From positions 901,440-963,330 of the forward strand of contig CAJNDS010000391.1 in assembly GCA_905221605.1 (NCBI GenBank): a DNA stretch of 61,891 bases, written 5' to 3'. Of the stretch, positions 11,511 to 23,161 are shown piece by piece. Position numbers and translations under genes: made by a program. Under the pieces are notes generated by a model. That model ran no database searches, was not told where the DNA came from, and saw only the letters and a list, made by a program, of their open reading frames with translations. Each line of letters begins with the position of its first letter. Within the stretch, counting starts at the first letter, position 1. The stretch comes from Symbiodinium natans (taxonomy: Eukaryota > Sar > Dinophyceae > Suessiales > Symbiodiniaceae).

Positions 11511-14500
11511 GCACGAAACGTGCAGAGTTTTGCCTATCATGGTCGCATGTTTTGGGCCTTGTGTGCTTTGGGGTTTTAAGTTCTGGGCTATCTTCTTGAC
11601 ATGTAGGGCACAGTTTCAAACGTAAACTTCAAGAAATGGACTTTGGATGGGGGGCCTGTGTTGTTATCGGAACGATACCCGAACGATACCGCCAACGATA
11701 CTCCGGGACCTACCTGTCTTGGCAAGGCCCAGACCAATATGTACTCGAACCTGTGAGTGCGATAGGGGACGGATTCTTCACGGGTTGAACCGCCCTGGCA
11801 TTCGCGCTTCAAACTTCAGAGTTGACCAATGTTGACCAACACACCAGCACACATACACGCGTACATATCATTGTACGTACATATCGGCACCCTTAGAACA
11901 AGTGCAAATTGGCGTTTCGATGCGTTTCGTGCGTGTCTCAAATATGGCATAGAAACGGTCACATATCTACACGCTGATTGCAACCGTGCCGTGGCGTTTC
12001 GTGTTCCACGTGCAGCTTGCGGAACTATAGCCTGGTAAGCACCACCTATACAAATCTTGCTGATTCCACAGGGCACACAGCGATTGGGTTATCTGTTGGG
12101 CTTGCGGTCTAATAAACCACATCGATCCAGTATCACATTCTCAATATAGACCCCCAAATAGAAAGGTTCCCAAATAAGGACCCCATTGTGGAGACTTGGG
12201 GCACATCTCAGCACACTCGGGCACGCACCCGAGCGAGAAGCAAGGCCTGGGAAATGCCAAAGACCCGCCCGAGACAGTGACTATGGTAAGATGGGCTATT
12301 TGGTTTGAAGGAGGTGCCGGCATCCCTTGGTAGCGTTTGTGCCCTCTTCATGCTACATTCTACGTCCTGGATCTTTGGAGCATCTTTGCTGTGGCCACTG
12401 CAGTGCTGCAAGGACTTCACCTGCCGAGATCCGCACGGCAGCAGTGTCCGCCTCTGCTTGAAAAGAGTTCGACAGGGCCTGCGGCCGGCGAGATGGTGCT
12501 GGCGGCTGGCTCACACAGGTTCACATGCTTCCAGCTGCCCGACATGACCGACATGCTGCACGCCTGCAGCAAAAGGCCTCCAAGCATGACCTGGCTGGCC
12601 GAACCCACGCACTTCAATCCATCGTCTTCGATGCAACTCCAATTCCTCCTCAATACTGAAAGGTCGGACCCTTCGCCAAGGCAAACCGAAACCACGTCGA
12701 TCATCAAGCCAGACAACATTCCCAATCTCGCGCAGACATCAAACGGCTGAGCAAAGATGGATACAGCGGCTCGTCGGGCTTTGGAAAATGTGGAAATGCG
12801 TCACAGGACTTCGTTGATACATCTGCTTCTTGCGATGGGAACCTGAACCAAAAGGAGCCTTTACAGCCTTCTGGGGAGCAGAAATGAGCTGAAGACTGAA
12901 GGCTTACGCTGAAGCAGCCTCAGCGTCAAAGGATTCAATTGCTGCCGGATTCGCGTACTTTCGCCCCAAGTGGTCGGAGACCGCACCCACACAAGGGGCG
13001 AAAACCATCTGCCTTTGTTGGGGTTTAGAGTCCGGTTACGGATGAGGCTCCAGCTGCTTTGTCATGGATTGCAAACGGCTGAGCCCCAGCAAGAGAGTTC
13101 TCTGAACAACATGAGCGACTGTAGCACAGTCGGTGAAAACGTCGGGACAGCATGGTGCAAGCTCTGAAAAGCCTCCGTGGAATAGTGAATCGATCTGCCT
13201 ACGGCTAGACTGGTCGCTCATTTCGCCCAGCACCCACCTGACCGAACCCCGAACCGGAACCCCTCCTAAACGACGCACAGAACTTCTCAAGCTCTCTCCG
13301 ACGAGGTGCGTGAAGTTGAAACATGAGGCTAGCAGCGCCACCTGATTTCAAAAACGACTTCAGGAAGTTGGGAAGTGGGGTGCTTCGGGTTTTTGAGTTC
13401 AGCCCTTCAGGGACCATTGTGGTTCTGCTTCGATAAAGCACATCTTTAGCCACTTCTGGCCGGGCTGAATATTCGGCCCCGGCCGAGAAGCGTCTGGAAC
13501 AAGTGGTGGAAGCCAGCACATTCGCTTGGGGAGCAATCCGATGCTGCGGGGCCAGCCTGAGGGCCGGTCCCGAGGGTGAGGCAAACTTCCCATTGTTTTC
13601 CTCCCCGGCAAACCAAACCAAGAGCCCCCCTGCCAATTCCTGGAGACCTCCTGAAGTACGGTGACAGGCCACTAGTGCGCGCCGAACAGAACAACATCGG
13701 AGTTCTTATGCCGTACGATGTGCTTTCTTCGCTTCTTTCACAACGACGGCCTGCACATTCCTAATGCGCAGCGTGCACGTGCCAAGCCCTCTGCTCCTGT
13801 TGCAGAAAGTTCCCTTGCCGCTCTTCCGTTCATGGACCACCGTGTTGCATACCCATGTGTGTTGCATCCCTGGTCTATCTCAGATATGTGGTGGGATACA
13901 AGATGAAGCCTGGAACGAGGTGACACCGATTTCATTGTACCCTTCTGTACTGATGCCTGGCTCACACGCTAACGCCTTGTAGCAAGCAGAACTTTTCCCT
14001 TGATGCTTTGATTACAAGCTGGTTCGACTGGGGTGGCATGACGGCTTGTGCAAGCCGTGATCAGTGCGGAAGGTGCAAAAGATGCGAAAAAGTGCTAAAT
14101 TAAAGGACATCTGCTCTTTCCTGAGCACCCCAAAACCGAAGTCGTCGGAATGCGCCGAACCTCCAGAGCTGACGCACCCAGGTGCTGCACAGCCTCTCAG
14201 GCATGTGGAGGACCGGGCTCTGATGGGTCTTCAGATTGGGCACAGGACGTCAGGCTGAACATGTTAGTTGGGTTGGGGCATGGACTCGAACTCTACTTTA
14301 CTAAGGGTAACTTTAGAACCCGACTTGGAAATTCATCTCCCGAGCCCGATACGAAGAAAGGCAGCACGGGCATCACTGCCTGGGACAGGGACAGTCGAGA
14401 GAGGTTTCGGGCGTCCGAGTTACAAACTTGCATGCTTCAACTACGCGCGGCTCAGCACGGCACCATGTTCCCGATTGCCATGATTGCTTGTGTCCTGAGT

Positions 14501-17260
14501 CGTTGGTTTCTGCTTGATGGTGGGATGACCAACTTGCCGGCATCATCCCAAACAATCACGGGGGTTCTTTCTTTACGTATGTCAGGAGAGGACTCCTCCA
14601 AATGACGCAGAATGACCTACAGCATAATGACCCTCTTTACCCGACCTGTGCGTGCAGCCTGCAAAGACACGTGAAAGTCTTGGGCCCCGGCAACAAAACC
14701 GCTGCCACTCCAGGCTTAATGTTCATGATGCAAGCAACGGTGAGGAGTCTGCAAAGCAGGTGGAGTTCTCCTGCCTTAGCAGCATGAATGTCTTGATGTC
14801 TGCACTGTTCGGGAGCGACAGTTGTCCAGACGTCACATGATTTCCCAGAAACTTGGAGATGGGAATGTGACGAATGCGGCAAAGCAGCTCAGACCGCAGG
14901 CGCCATGGATGGGAGATATGCACGCAGAGCCTGCTTTGAGTCTTTTGTTTGCTGTTTGCGCAAGTCGAAGGAAGGAAACATCTGCAACCGGCATGTGGCC
15001 GCACACAACATGCCTCGAAGAATGTTGAAGACTCCACAGCAGCCCGTCCTATGGACACCTGCCTATGCACCAAAGCAACACAAAACCACCGCAAAGCGTT
15101 GCTCCCGCTGTACGGTGGAAGTTTGTGTTAAGCAAGTTTATGAGGCAAGACATTAGACCCTGAGTTTGAAAAAGTAAGTATATTGAGGGTCTCGATCGCC
15201 TCCCATGGAAGCTGGAGGGCTGGAGGGCTGGATGTCTGAAGGGTTGATTAGGGTTAAGTAAGACATGCTTCAGGACTCTCACCTCAAACCTAATTACCTT
15301 TCTTCACCAATCCTTTCTTCACCAATCTGCCGATTTAAGACATGTCCCAAACTCTCGTGGACCGTTGAACCAACTTATCATAAGTTTTGACCGCCCAGGT
15401 AATTGTCGCATTCCGTCCCGAATTCGTGAACCCTGAAGCCGCAGAAGCCCAAACCGCGCCTCGGACAGGAGGGGTTCGCTATCGAAGGAGGCTGCAAGCT
15501 ATTTCTGCGCCCGCTGAGCCGCAAAGCGATGCGAAACGATAGAGGCAAATAATTGGTCGAACAGGTTCAAGACTCACGTTCAGAAACATCGAGGGCTCCG
15601 TCTACATGAGCCTCTTGGAGAAATTCTGCCTGCAAACCTTATCCCTTCGTGGCCAAGCCAAGCTCGCTTGCATTGCTTACATGTTTTGTGGTCGTGGCAC
15701 TTTGCGCTCCATGTCGCAAGTGCCAAATTCGGCTGGGTCCATGGGCCAAAGGCTTACCGGGTTCACCAGCATCGGCTAGTTTATGAGCTACTCACACTCT
15801 TGCGAGGATGTCTGCGATCGGGACAGCGTTGTGGAGTGTGCGGGGGGTATAAGGCCTGGTGCGGGAGGCCACTTTGAGCTGTGCCGCGAATGAAGACGAC
15901 GACTAACCACGTGAATCGGACTCGACTGGCCTCCCACATATCAGGCTATCATCGGCAAATCAATACAAGAGCAATCGGCTGCCAGCCATCAGGAGCTCAC
16001 GTCATGCGCCGCGGAGTCCGCTGATCTGCAGCAAGAGACAAATCCCCAATCGATGGTGCATGAAACATGCAGAAGAGGCTCGACGCCTGTGCGAGCCGCA
16101 AGCGGTGGTATGTGAAGAGATCTTGAAAATGCCACCTCCCCTACAACAGATGCTCACACACCTCCCAATCCATCTCTCGACACCACGCAACTTCGAAGAT
16201 GCCCAGGAATATCATCTGCACTTGCACTTGGGCAACAAAAGTATGATACACTACGATTCAATGCTGCAATTCACGAAACCCCCAGAAACAAGTGTCGAGT
16301 CCCTACTCTCTGAGAGTCGAATGTTCTTAGCGCACATAAGAACCCCTCTCAGATTCAAACATGGGAGTCACTCCGCAGTCGCCACAGCTCCGAAACTGGC
16401 CTCTGAGCCTGTCGGAGGAGCCGGACCTGCGAGGGTTCTTAATACAAAGGTTCTTGGAGGGTTCTTGGGGTTCTAAAGGGCTTAAGCTCCGACTTCGATG
16501 GGCTTGGAGAGGCAATGGCAGTCCCCATGCCTGTGTTGCAGGTGTCTCAGGCATCTTAGGTGCGACGTGTTCCCGTGAAAAATCTGCAGAGGCCCCGGCT
16601 CCTCTCGCTCACGTTCGCGGCGTGGGCCGCGGGCGGTGCTTTGGCCCGAGCTCCGCGGGGCGGGGCGCGTCCTTTTGGGAGTCTTCGAGTCGTCCGGCCC
16701 CCCACTAGAGCGGCCCCTCAAGGACCGAAATCAATCTAGCTGGCATAACGGCATAGCGATCCCTCCTGTCGGATGGGGCAACAGGACAGGGGTGCCCTGT
16801 CCATTTGGGGGCTGCCGGCACCCGAACAAAGTTAGTTAGTTTCCTCCTGTCGGATGGCCTGCGCCTTTAGAAAGAGTGCAATAGGGCCATAGGGAATCCC
16901 TCAGGGGGTAACTTAGCCCGGCTTAGCCCCCGAAACTTTCATGAAGGGCCAGAGCGTCCTGTCCAGCAGCTTCTGCTCGTCCCTTGCATCAGCTGATGCC
17001 TCCTCGTCGAGAAACAGACGATTGAAACACCGTGTGTGACCCAATGTACAGCCAGCCGGTACCCTGGTCAGGAAAGTCGGACCCGAAATGTTCGTGGCTC
17101 TGACATACCACGGGAGAGTTCCAGACCCCAAGCTTTCAGCCTGCGGTGTCTGAGCGCTTCGCCTCGGAAAGCGCCATACTCTCTCCAAAAAGCATGGAAG
17201 GTGGATTTGAGCTCTTGCTCTGTTTAGGGGCTCCTGTGGGAATGCACGTGTGAAAAATAT
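11511..17260. other. Gene-poor region
   Basis: No gene could be assigned with confidence. A possible exon at 12417-12725 on the minus strand is listed separately. Remaining ORFs are short, conflict between strands and lack domains. Confidence 0.5.
12417..12725 (-). CDS. Possible exon of an unknown protein
   Basis: About 100 codons are open on the minus strand with mostly G or C at third positions and a natural-looking composition (for example LSVLRRNWSCIEDDGLK). No domain is recognised. An overlapping plus-strand ORF (12337-12750) weakens the case. It could be one exon of an intron-rich gene or a decayed copy. Confidence 0.2.
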   Translation of the reverse strand: MGMLSGLMIDVVSVCLGEGSDLSVLRRNWSCIEDDGLKCVGSASQVMLGGLLLQACSMSVMSGSWKHVNLCEPAASTISPAAGPVELFSSRGGHCCRADLGR

Positions 17261-17267
17261 ATAAAGT

Positions 17268-17315
17268 ACATATATATATATATATATATATGGTCACCCC
17301 CCCCCCTACGACAGA
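17268..17315. repeat. (TA)n + poly(C) + CTACGACAGACC composite
   Basis: A TA dinucleotide run is followed by GGTCA, about ten C and CTACGACAGACC. The same composite occurs in inverted orientation at 19951-19994, so the two face each other across 2.6 kb. Confidence 0.85.
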
Positions 17316-17369
17316 CCCTGGAATTGCATTTCCAGTCTGTCCAGGAAGGGGGCGGAAGACCAACACTCC

Positions 17370-18345
17370 AAAATTCCTCGAGTTTCCAAAATTCCAAAAA
17401 TCCAAAAACTCCAACCCAAGTTTCGGATTTTTGGAAACTCGAGCGGGAGCCTCAAAATCCAAAAATCGAGCAAAATCCTCGACTTTCCAAAATTCCAAAA
17501 ATCCAAAAACTCCAACCCAAGTTTCGGATTTTTGGAAACTCGAGCGGAAGCCTCAAAATCCAAAAATCGAGCAAATTCCTCGACTTTCCAAAGTTCCAAA
17601 AAAACACATTTCCAACCCAAGTTTCGGATTTTTGGAAACTCGAGCGGGAGCCTCAAAATCCAAAAATCGAGCAAATTCCTCGACTTTCCAAAATTCCAAA
17701 ATCCAAAAATTCCAACCCAAGTTTCGGATTTTTGGAAACTCGAGCAGAAGCCTCAAAATCCAAAAATCGAGCAAATTCCTCGACTTTCCAAAATTCCAAA
17801 AATCCAAAAATTCCAACCCAAGTTTCGGATTTTTGGAAACTCGAGCGGGAGCCTCAAAATCCAAAAATCGAGCAAATTCCTCGACTTTCCAAAATTCCAA
17901 AAATCCAAAAATTCCAACCCAAGTTTCGGATTTTTGGAAACTCGAGCGGGAGCGTCAAAATCCAAAAATCGAGCAAATTCCTCGAGTTTCCAAAATTCCA
18001 AACCTTGGGGTGTTTTTTTTGGATTTTTGGAATTTTGGAAACTCGAGGAATTTGCTCGATTTTTGGATTTGGAGGCTCCCGCTCGAGTTTCCAAAATTCC
18101 AAAAATCCAAAAATTCCAACCCAAGTTTAGGATTTTTGGAAACTCGAACGGGAGCCTCAAAATCCAAAAATCGAGCAAATTCCTCGAGTTTCCAAAATTC
18201 CAAACCTTGGGGTGGTTTTTTTTGGATTTTTGGAATTTTGGAAACTCGAGGAATTTGCTCGATTTTTGGATTTTGAGGCTCCCGTTCGAGTTTCCAAAAA
18301 TCCAAACCTTTGGGGTGGATTTTTGGGTTTTTGGAATTTTGGAAA
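17370..18345. repeat. ~100-bp satellite with orientation switches
   Basis: Six direct units of about 100 bp begin near 17378, with the landmark TTTCGGATTTTTGGAAACTC at about 17421, 17522, 17622, 17722, 17823 and 17924. From about 18000 the units alternate: inverted, direct, inverted, each switch being marked by AAACCTTGGGGTG plus a T run. The unit is built from shorter AAATTCC / CCAAAAATCC words, so every frame on both strands is open and translates to FPKFQKSKNSNPSFGFLET-like repeats. The long ORFs here (for example 17290-18276) are a by-product of the repeat. Confidence 0.93.
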
Positions 18346-18349
18346 CTGG

Positions 18350-19760
18350 AGTTTGGATAAGACTTTTTCAGGGGTTCTTATATGATTCCTTATTATGATT
18401 TAGGCTGCCTATTCAATTTTATAATACTCCTGTTCACTTTCATGGGGGCCCTGATTTAATGAATAAGATTCCTAATCATTTTACTAGCATTCAAAGTGAT
18501 TTTCAATAGGGTTCCTGTATTTGTTTAATGAGGTTCGTATTGAATTTTAAAGGATGCCTATTAAAGGGCTTTATTGGGTTTAAGATTGATTCCTATTCAT
18601 TTTACTCAAATGCCAAGTAATTTGAATACGATTCTTAGTCATTTTAATAGCATTCTTATTCCTAGTTAGTTTTAATAAAAGTTTTAATAAATTAGCCTAA
18701 GAATTTTAATAAGCATCATAACAAACTTTAAACATATTCCTATTAATGTCAATGGGCTTCTTGTTCATTTTCATAAGATGTCGTACAATTTCTAATTGGA
18801 TTCCGGTTTGCTTTGACAAGCTTCCTATTCATGTAAAAAGGCTTCTGATTAATTGGAATAGGCTTCGTATTCATTTTAGCAGGGTTTCTCATTCATGTTG
18901 ACAGGATTCCTAATAATGTTCATAGGATTCCTACTAGATTCCACAGTGCTCCGATTATGCTTTTAAATCCTGTTCCCTATTCATTTCACTTGGACTCGAA
19001 GTAATTAATGTTATTGTAACTCTTATTAATTTTATTAGCAATCCTATTTATTAAAAGTTTTAATAGGGTTCATCATAGTTCTAACAGTACGACTCTTATT
19101 GTTTCAAGTCTTAAAGCGTCCACGTTACTTTTTTATAGAAATTTTTTGGCTCCTCTTCATCTTTTAATAGGATTCATCTTCATGTTAAAAGGATTCCTGT
19201 TACTCTTAAAAGAATTCATAGATTCTTTTGTAGGGTTCCTATTAATTTTATAGCATTCCTATGAATTCAAAAGGGTTCCTTTTCATTTCAATGGCCTTCC
19301 TATGATTCCTCTGAATTTAGGACTCCAAGAAAATTTAATAGGAGCCCTGTTAATTTAATAAGCTTCTACGTATTTCAACCAGGTTCTAGGATTCTTACTA
19401 AGTTTTCACAAAAGACGCGTCTCAATTTCAATAGGGTTCTCATTCATTTTAATGGGTTTCCTATTTGATTTAAATGGGATTCCTATTGAACTCATACGAA
19501 CCCTATGAATCCTATTAAATTTAATAGGAACCCAAGTAAAACTAACAGCAATCTTATTGAAATTAATAGCAATCCACGATGTCCAGCAAATTGTTCAGGT
19601 CACTTCTGTTTGAGCACTCGCTCGAGCATTTGCTGAGTGGATCAAATTATGTGAATTAAGCTTTTTGGAATCAACGAAGTTGACGAAAGTGTTTGAAATC
19701 AATTACGGTAGACAAATCTGTGAAGTTGAGTAAATATTTAATGAATTAGTAAAACCCTAC
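18350..19760. repeat. AT-rich island of degenerate TTCCTATT...TTTTAATAGG motifs
   Basis: Base composition falls abruptly to strongly AT-rich and no frame stays open. The words TTCCTATT, CATTTTAATAG and AATAGGATTCC recur every 20-30 bp with many substitutions, and some appear as reverse complements. It looks like an old, decayed short-unit satellite adjoining the younger 100-bp satellite. Confidence 0.8.
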
Positions 19761-19827
19761 CATGACCAAACTGGCAGGCCGATCTGTCGGACTTCAGGGA
19801 AGAGCATATGGAGATGTGTTTTTTTTT

Positions 19828-20120
19828 GGGGGGGGAGGTACCATATATAGATATACACACATATATATCTATGTATATATCTATTGTTTGTTAACGTGTC
19901 TGGCTGCTGTGTGCAGCTATGCTGTCCGTAGCCTTTTTTTCGCTTCCGGGGTCTGTCGTAGGGGGGGGGGGGGTGAGCATATATATATATATGTAGATAG
20001 AGATTTGTTTATTCATGTATTTATCTATTGATTTTTCGATCTATGTTTTTATATATTTATTCATCTATTGATGTATCTATACAAATATATGTGTATATTT
20101 GTCATTTCTTTTATATTTAT
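19828..20120. repeat. Poly(T)/poly(G) and TA/TATC microsatellites
   Basis: A T9-G8 run at about 19818-19836 leads into TATA/TATC-type repeats. A second composite at 19951-19994 has GTCTGTCGTAG, about 13 G, TGAGCA and (TA)n, the inverted partner of 17268-17315. AT-rich TATTTATCTATTGAT-like words continue to about 20120. Confidence 0.8.
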
Positions 20121-21208
20121 ATATGCATATACATGTAGACCAGCAAAGAAAACCCAAACTCTTTCGGAGCTGTTGGAAGATTCTCGAGGTCCAAGCTGAG
20201 GCATTGGGCATCACCATGCGTCTTAAGCTCCAATGTTTCAAGACTGTCCGGACCACGGTTTGTGAGCGCTTCTTCGGTACATGTGGAGACTTGAATCGAT
20301 AGGGCCGGAGACTTGAAGCATGCCCGGAACTGAAGAATTTGCATTTTTCGACTTGCGCAAAATTGAAAAGCTAGGGCCGAACATTTGGATAGATTTAGGG
20401 GCAGGGGGGAGATAGAAATTCCGAAAAAATGCGCAAAGCTGTCAAAGCTATAAAGGGCCTCTGCAACTTCACAAAAGCCATGGCCTGCACGTCCCAGCAA
20501 GAACTAAATGAGCACGACTTGGGCCCATGCTTGGGATACAGGCGCTGCCTCAACGCTGCAAGGGTCGGCCTCAGATCTCCATTTCAGACTCCTCTCTGAA
20601 GTTGCAGGTGTGCGTCGTCTTGGGCTTGACATGGTTTGGCTCTGCAATGTTTTATTCGAGGCCCTTGGACCAGATTACCACATCTGACAAACCCCAAATG
20701 CTCTCAAGATGTATCCCCAAGCAAGAAACAGGAGGTCATTCGAGGCTACCACAAGTCCTGCTCGATGGGCGTGGCCTGCACGGCTGTAGATTTTGAAGCT
20801 TTCTCATCCGGCAGAACGCCCCGTAACAATGTACGGGCCGTGCAGACCAGAACTTCGCCAACTAGCAAAGATCAGCAAATGGTATCATGTCATCACTCCA
20901 AGGGCTCAAGGAGACACACATGGAGGTCACAACGGAAACGAGCACAAGATGGGGCAACTGCCACCCCGCCTCGGAGCTCAAACGACCTTCGGGGAGCTGA
21001 GATGGTACTGCATGAGGCTGCGGCATGCATGGTGCAAGATGGCATGCAAGGGTCTTCAAAGAGTGTGGGGAGCATGGTGACACATCCTGAATGCCACTCA
21101 AGACGGGACATGTGCGGAACTTCTTGGGTCGAAAGTCTGCTGAGCAGCGCTCACACTGTGCTCCCTGGCCTTTCTGCCGCGAGGAGCTACCTCGCGAACC
21201 AGAAGACC
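20121..21208. other. No gene recognised
   Basis: Only overlapping short ORFs are present; none has a domain or clear exon structure. Confidence 0.45.
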
Positions 21209-21345
21209 GCTCCACTGCTCCTACTCCTGCTCCTGCTCCTACTCCTACTCCTACTGCTACCGCCACTGCCACTGCCATGGCTACTGCTATTGCTACTACT
21301 GCCTACACTACTACTTCTTACTTCTTCTACTTACTACTTCTTAAC
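21209..21345. repeat. CTCCTA / CTACTG trinucleotide-type repeat
   Basis: A degenerate tract of CTCCTA, CTGCCA and CTACTT triplets. It yields a Leu run in one plus-strand frame and Pro/Thr/Ala repeats in another. Confidence 0.88.
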
Positions 21346-21483
21346 GGACTACTCCTTCTATGTCTTGAAGCCGAGGGATTTCGGAGAACCAAGACGTGTT
21401 AAACTTGAGACATCTTGAGACACGGCCAAAAGTTTCGGACGGCCAAGGTGTGTTAAACTTGGAACACAGATTCGGGCCAAAGG

Positions 21484-21742
21484 TTTGCGCTGCTTCTGCT
21501 TCTGCTTCTGCTTGTGCTTCTGCTTCTGCTTGTGCTTCTGCTTGTGCTTCTGCTTCTGCTTCTGCTTCTGCTTCTGCTTCTGCTTCTGCTGCTTCTTCTC
21601 TTCTACTTCTTCTTGTGAAAACTACAACTACCACCACCGACGACGAGCACGACGACGACGAGCACCACGACGACGACGAGCACCACGACGACGAGCACCA
21701 CGACGACGACGAGCACGACGACAACGACGACGACGACGACGA
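21484..21742. repeat. (CTTCTG)n then (ACGACG)n arrays
   Basis: TGCTTC hexamers (about 21484-21600) are followed after a short TCTTCTACTT spacer by ACGACGAGC-type triplets (about 21637-21742). ORFs of Cys-Phe, Ala-Ser or Asp-Glu-His repeats through it are repeat artefacts. Confidence 0.92.
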
Positions 21743-22666
21743 ATACCAGGAGCGCCTGATGCGGACCCATCTGGAGTCACTTCCGGCAAGGGTGCCTCCT
21801 GGTGCAAGGCTGCGCATGCCAAACAAAACCCCAACTGTCACTGTATTCTCTTCAAACCCGAGAAGGAGTCGCTGCATAGCTAACATGGCCACAGCAGTTG
21901 TTGTCTACATACATGGATGTAGCATTCCAGCATGCCCCCAGTGCCGCACAACACAACATTTCATGAGACACTCCCATGCTGTGTGTTCTGTCACACCCCG
22001 TTCAGCAGTCTCTGCCAAGCTCACTTCAAAGGCCCAAGAATATGCAGTAGCAGCATACCTGTGTTAGACTGTTAGGGCTCAAAGGTTCACATTCCATCAT
22101 AACAATCTACACGTGTCAGGGGCCGACAGCAATACAGCAAACAGTGCATGGCCATGACTACAGTCAACAGGGCTGGTTATGGTGCATCTGGCTTTTCATA
22201 TAATTTTCATTCATTCCTGGTCGAGTCAAGACTATCTGCTCTTCCCGAAAGAACCCTGGTTGAACAGCGACCGTCCAAACAAACAGAATCAAAAGAGACG
22301 TCGCCGACAGAACTGCTGCAAACGCAGCCGAAGATGCTTAAGGTCCCAATCTTCAGCATACCCAGCACGATGGAAGACTTCTGCATTCAGGGCCTTTGCG
22401 GCACCGTCTTCTGCCAGCAATGGGTCATCTGTGGTGGACACCACCTCAGGCGATGCAGGGTGCATGGTGACTGCTGGAAGTGAGTGCTGGAAATGCGGCA
22501 TCAACATTCTTGCAAGACCCATTTGTCCCCCTGAGGCGCGCTCCTCCAGACAGCCCTGTGCGGCGCTAATGAGATCGTTGTTGCGGCGGCTAAGCTCCTC
22601 TCCAAGAGGCTCCACAAGTTGTGGATTTTCAGGGTTTCGCACGGCCTCTACCGCCATGGGAATTAG

Positions 22667-22694
22667 AGGAGAAGCTCCTGAGGAGAAGCTCCTG
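22667..22694. repeat. 14-bp tandem duplication beside the insertion site
   Basis: AGGAGAAGCTCCTG occurs twice in a row, 2 bp from the target-site duplication of element 1. The unit is nearly palindromic. Confidence 0.95.
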
Positions 22695-22695
22695 A

Positions 22696-22700
22696 GGTCT
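22696..22700. repeat. Target-site duplication of element 1, left copy (GGTCT)
   Basis: GGTCT directly precedes the left LTR and recurs directly after the right LTR at 32274-32278. Five bp is the usual size for Ty1/copia integration. Confidence 0.93.
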
Positions 22701-22977
22701 TGTTGAATGGCAGACAGCACTACCCAAGATATCAGCTATCCTGAGTAAAAGGTAAGTGCCAAGAAGCCGCACCAGCTGAAAGGATATCTCCAAAGTGGGA
22801 TAAAGTAAGGGAAGGTCAATTACATCCATGTCTGTTGTCAAGCATATGTCAGAGGACATGTTTTCCGTTCACCTCAGCAAGCTACGCGGTGCACCTTGAG
22901 CCACCACAGGTGGCATAGCGAGTTCACTGCTCTGTGCTCCCATCTCCTAAGAGATCAGGAGCCTAAGCTCTTCAACA
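22701..22977 (-). repeat. 3' LTR of element 1
   Basis: 277 bp, beginning TGTTGAATGG and ending TTCAACA on the plus strand, so the ends form a 7-bp inverted repeat. It matches the other LTR at every base I compared. Its internal ATG opens an ORF (22629-22859) that runs out of the LTR into the broken host exon in a foreign frame. Confidence 0.97.
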
Positions 22978-22985
22978 CCCCCGCG
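22978..22985 (-). other. Polypurine tract of element 1 (short, G-rich)
   Basis: On the minus strand GCGGGGG directly precedes the 3' LTR start TGTTGAAG. It is shorter than many copia tracts and has one internal C, so the assignment rests mainly on position. Confidence 0.55.
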
Positions 22986-23161
22986 ATGGGCGCACACGGC
23001 AGTTACTCGGAAATACTGAGCCCAAAATGCGGTTGCATACTCCTATCATAACCTTCAACCGCAGATCACCAGAGAAAGGGTGCTTCGCACGTCCGGCCAC
23101 TGTACATAAGATTGGGCATCGTAACAAAACAAACACCACGAACCATCAATCCCTGAAACCC

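Larger units (their letters stand above)
22289..22700 (-). pseudogene. 3' part of a host exon split by retroelement 1
   Basis: This segment codes about 136 codons to a TGA stop at 22289, with natural composition and G/C-rich third positions (for example EELSRRNNDLISAAQG). The frame stops being native at 22700, exactly where the 3' LTR of element 1 begins. Removing the element plus one copy of the 5-bp target duplication joins this frame to ATG GGC CAA CCA at 32295. The rejoined reading frame is 429 nt, 143 codons including stop, with no frameshift. The function is unknown: no domain is recognised and the product is Leu/Arg/Ser-rich. A 14-bp exact tandem duplication (AGGAGAAGCTCCTG at 22667-22694) abuts the insertion point. 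Either it was a functional short gene or exon that is now broken on this chromosome, or the coding appearance is fortuitous. Confidence 0.5.

Noticed and set aside
17290-18276. Long ORFs (268-328 codons) on both strands in the 100-bp satellite
   Set aside because: All frames are open because the unit lacks stops; the translations are pure satellite repeats and change with unit orientation.
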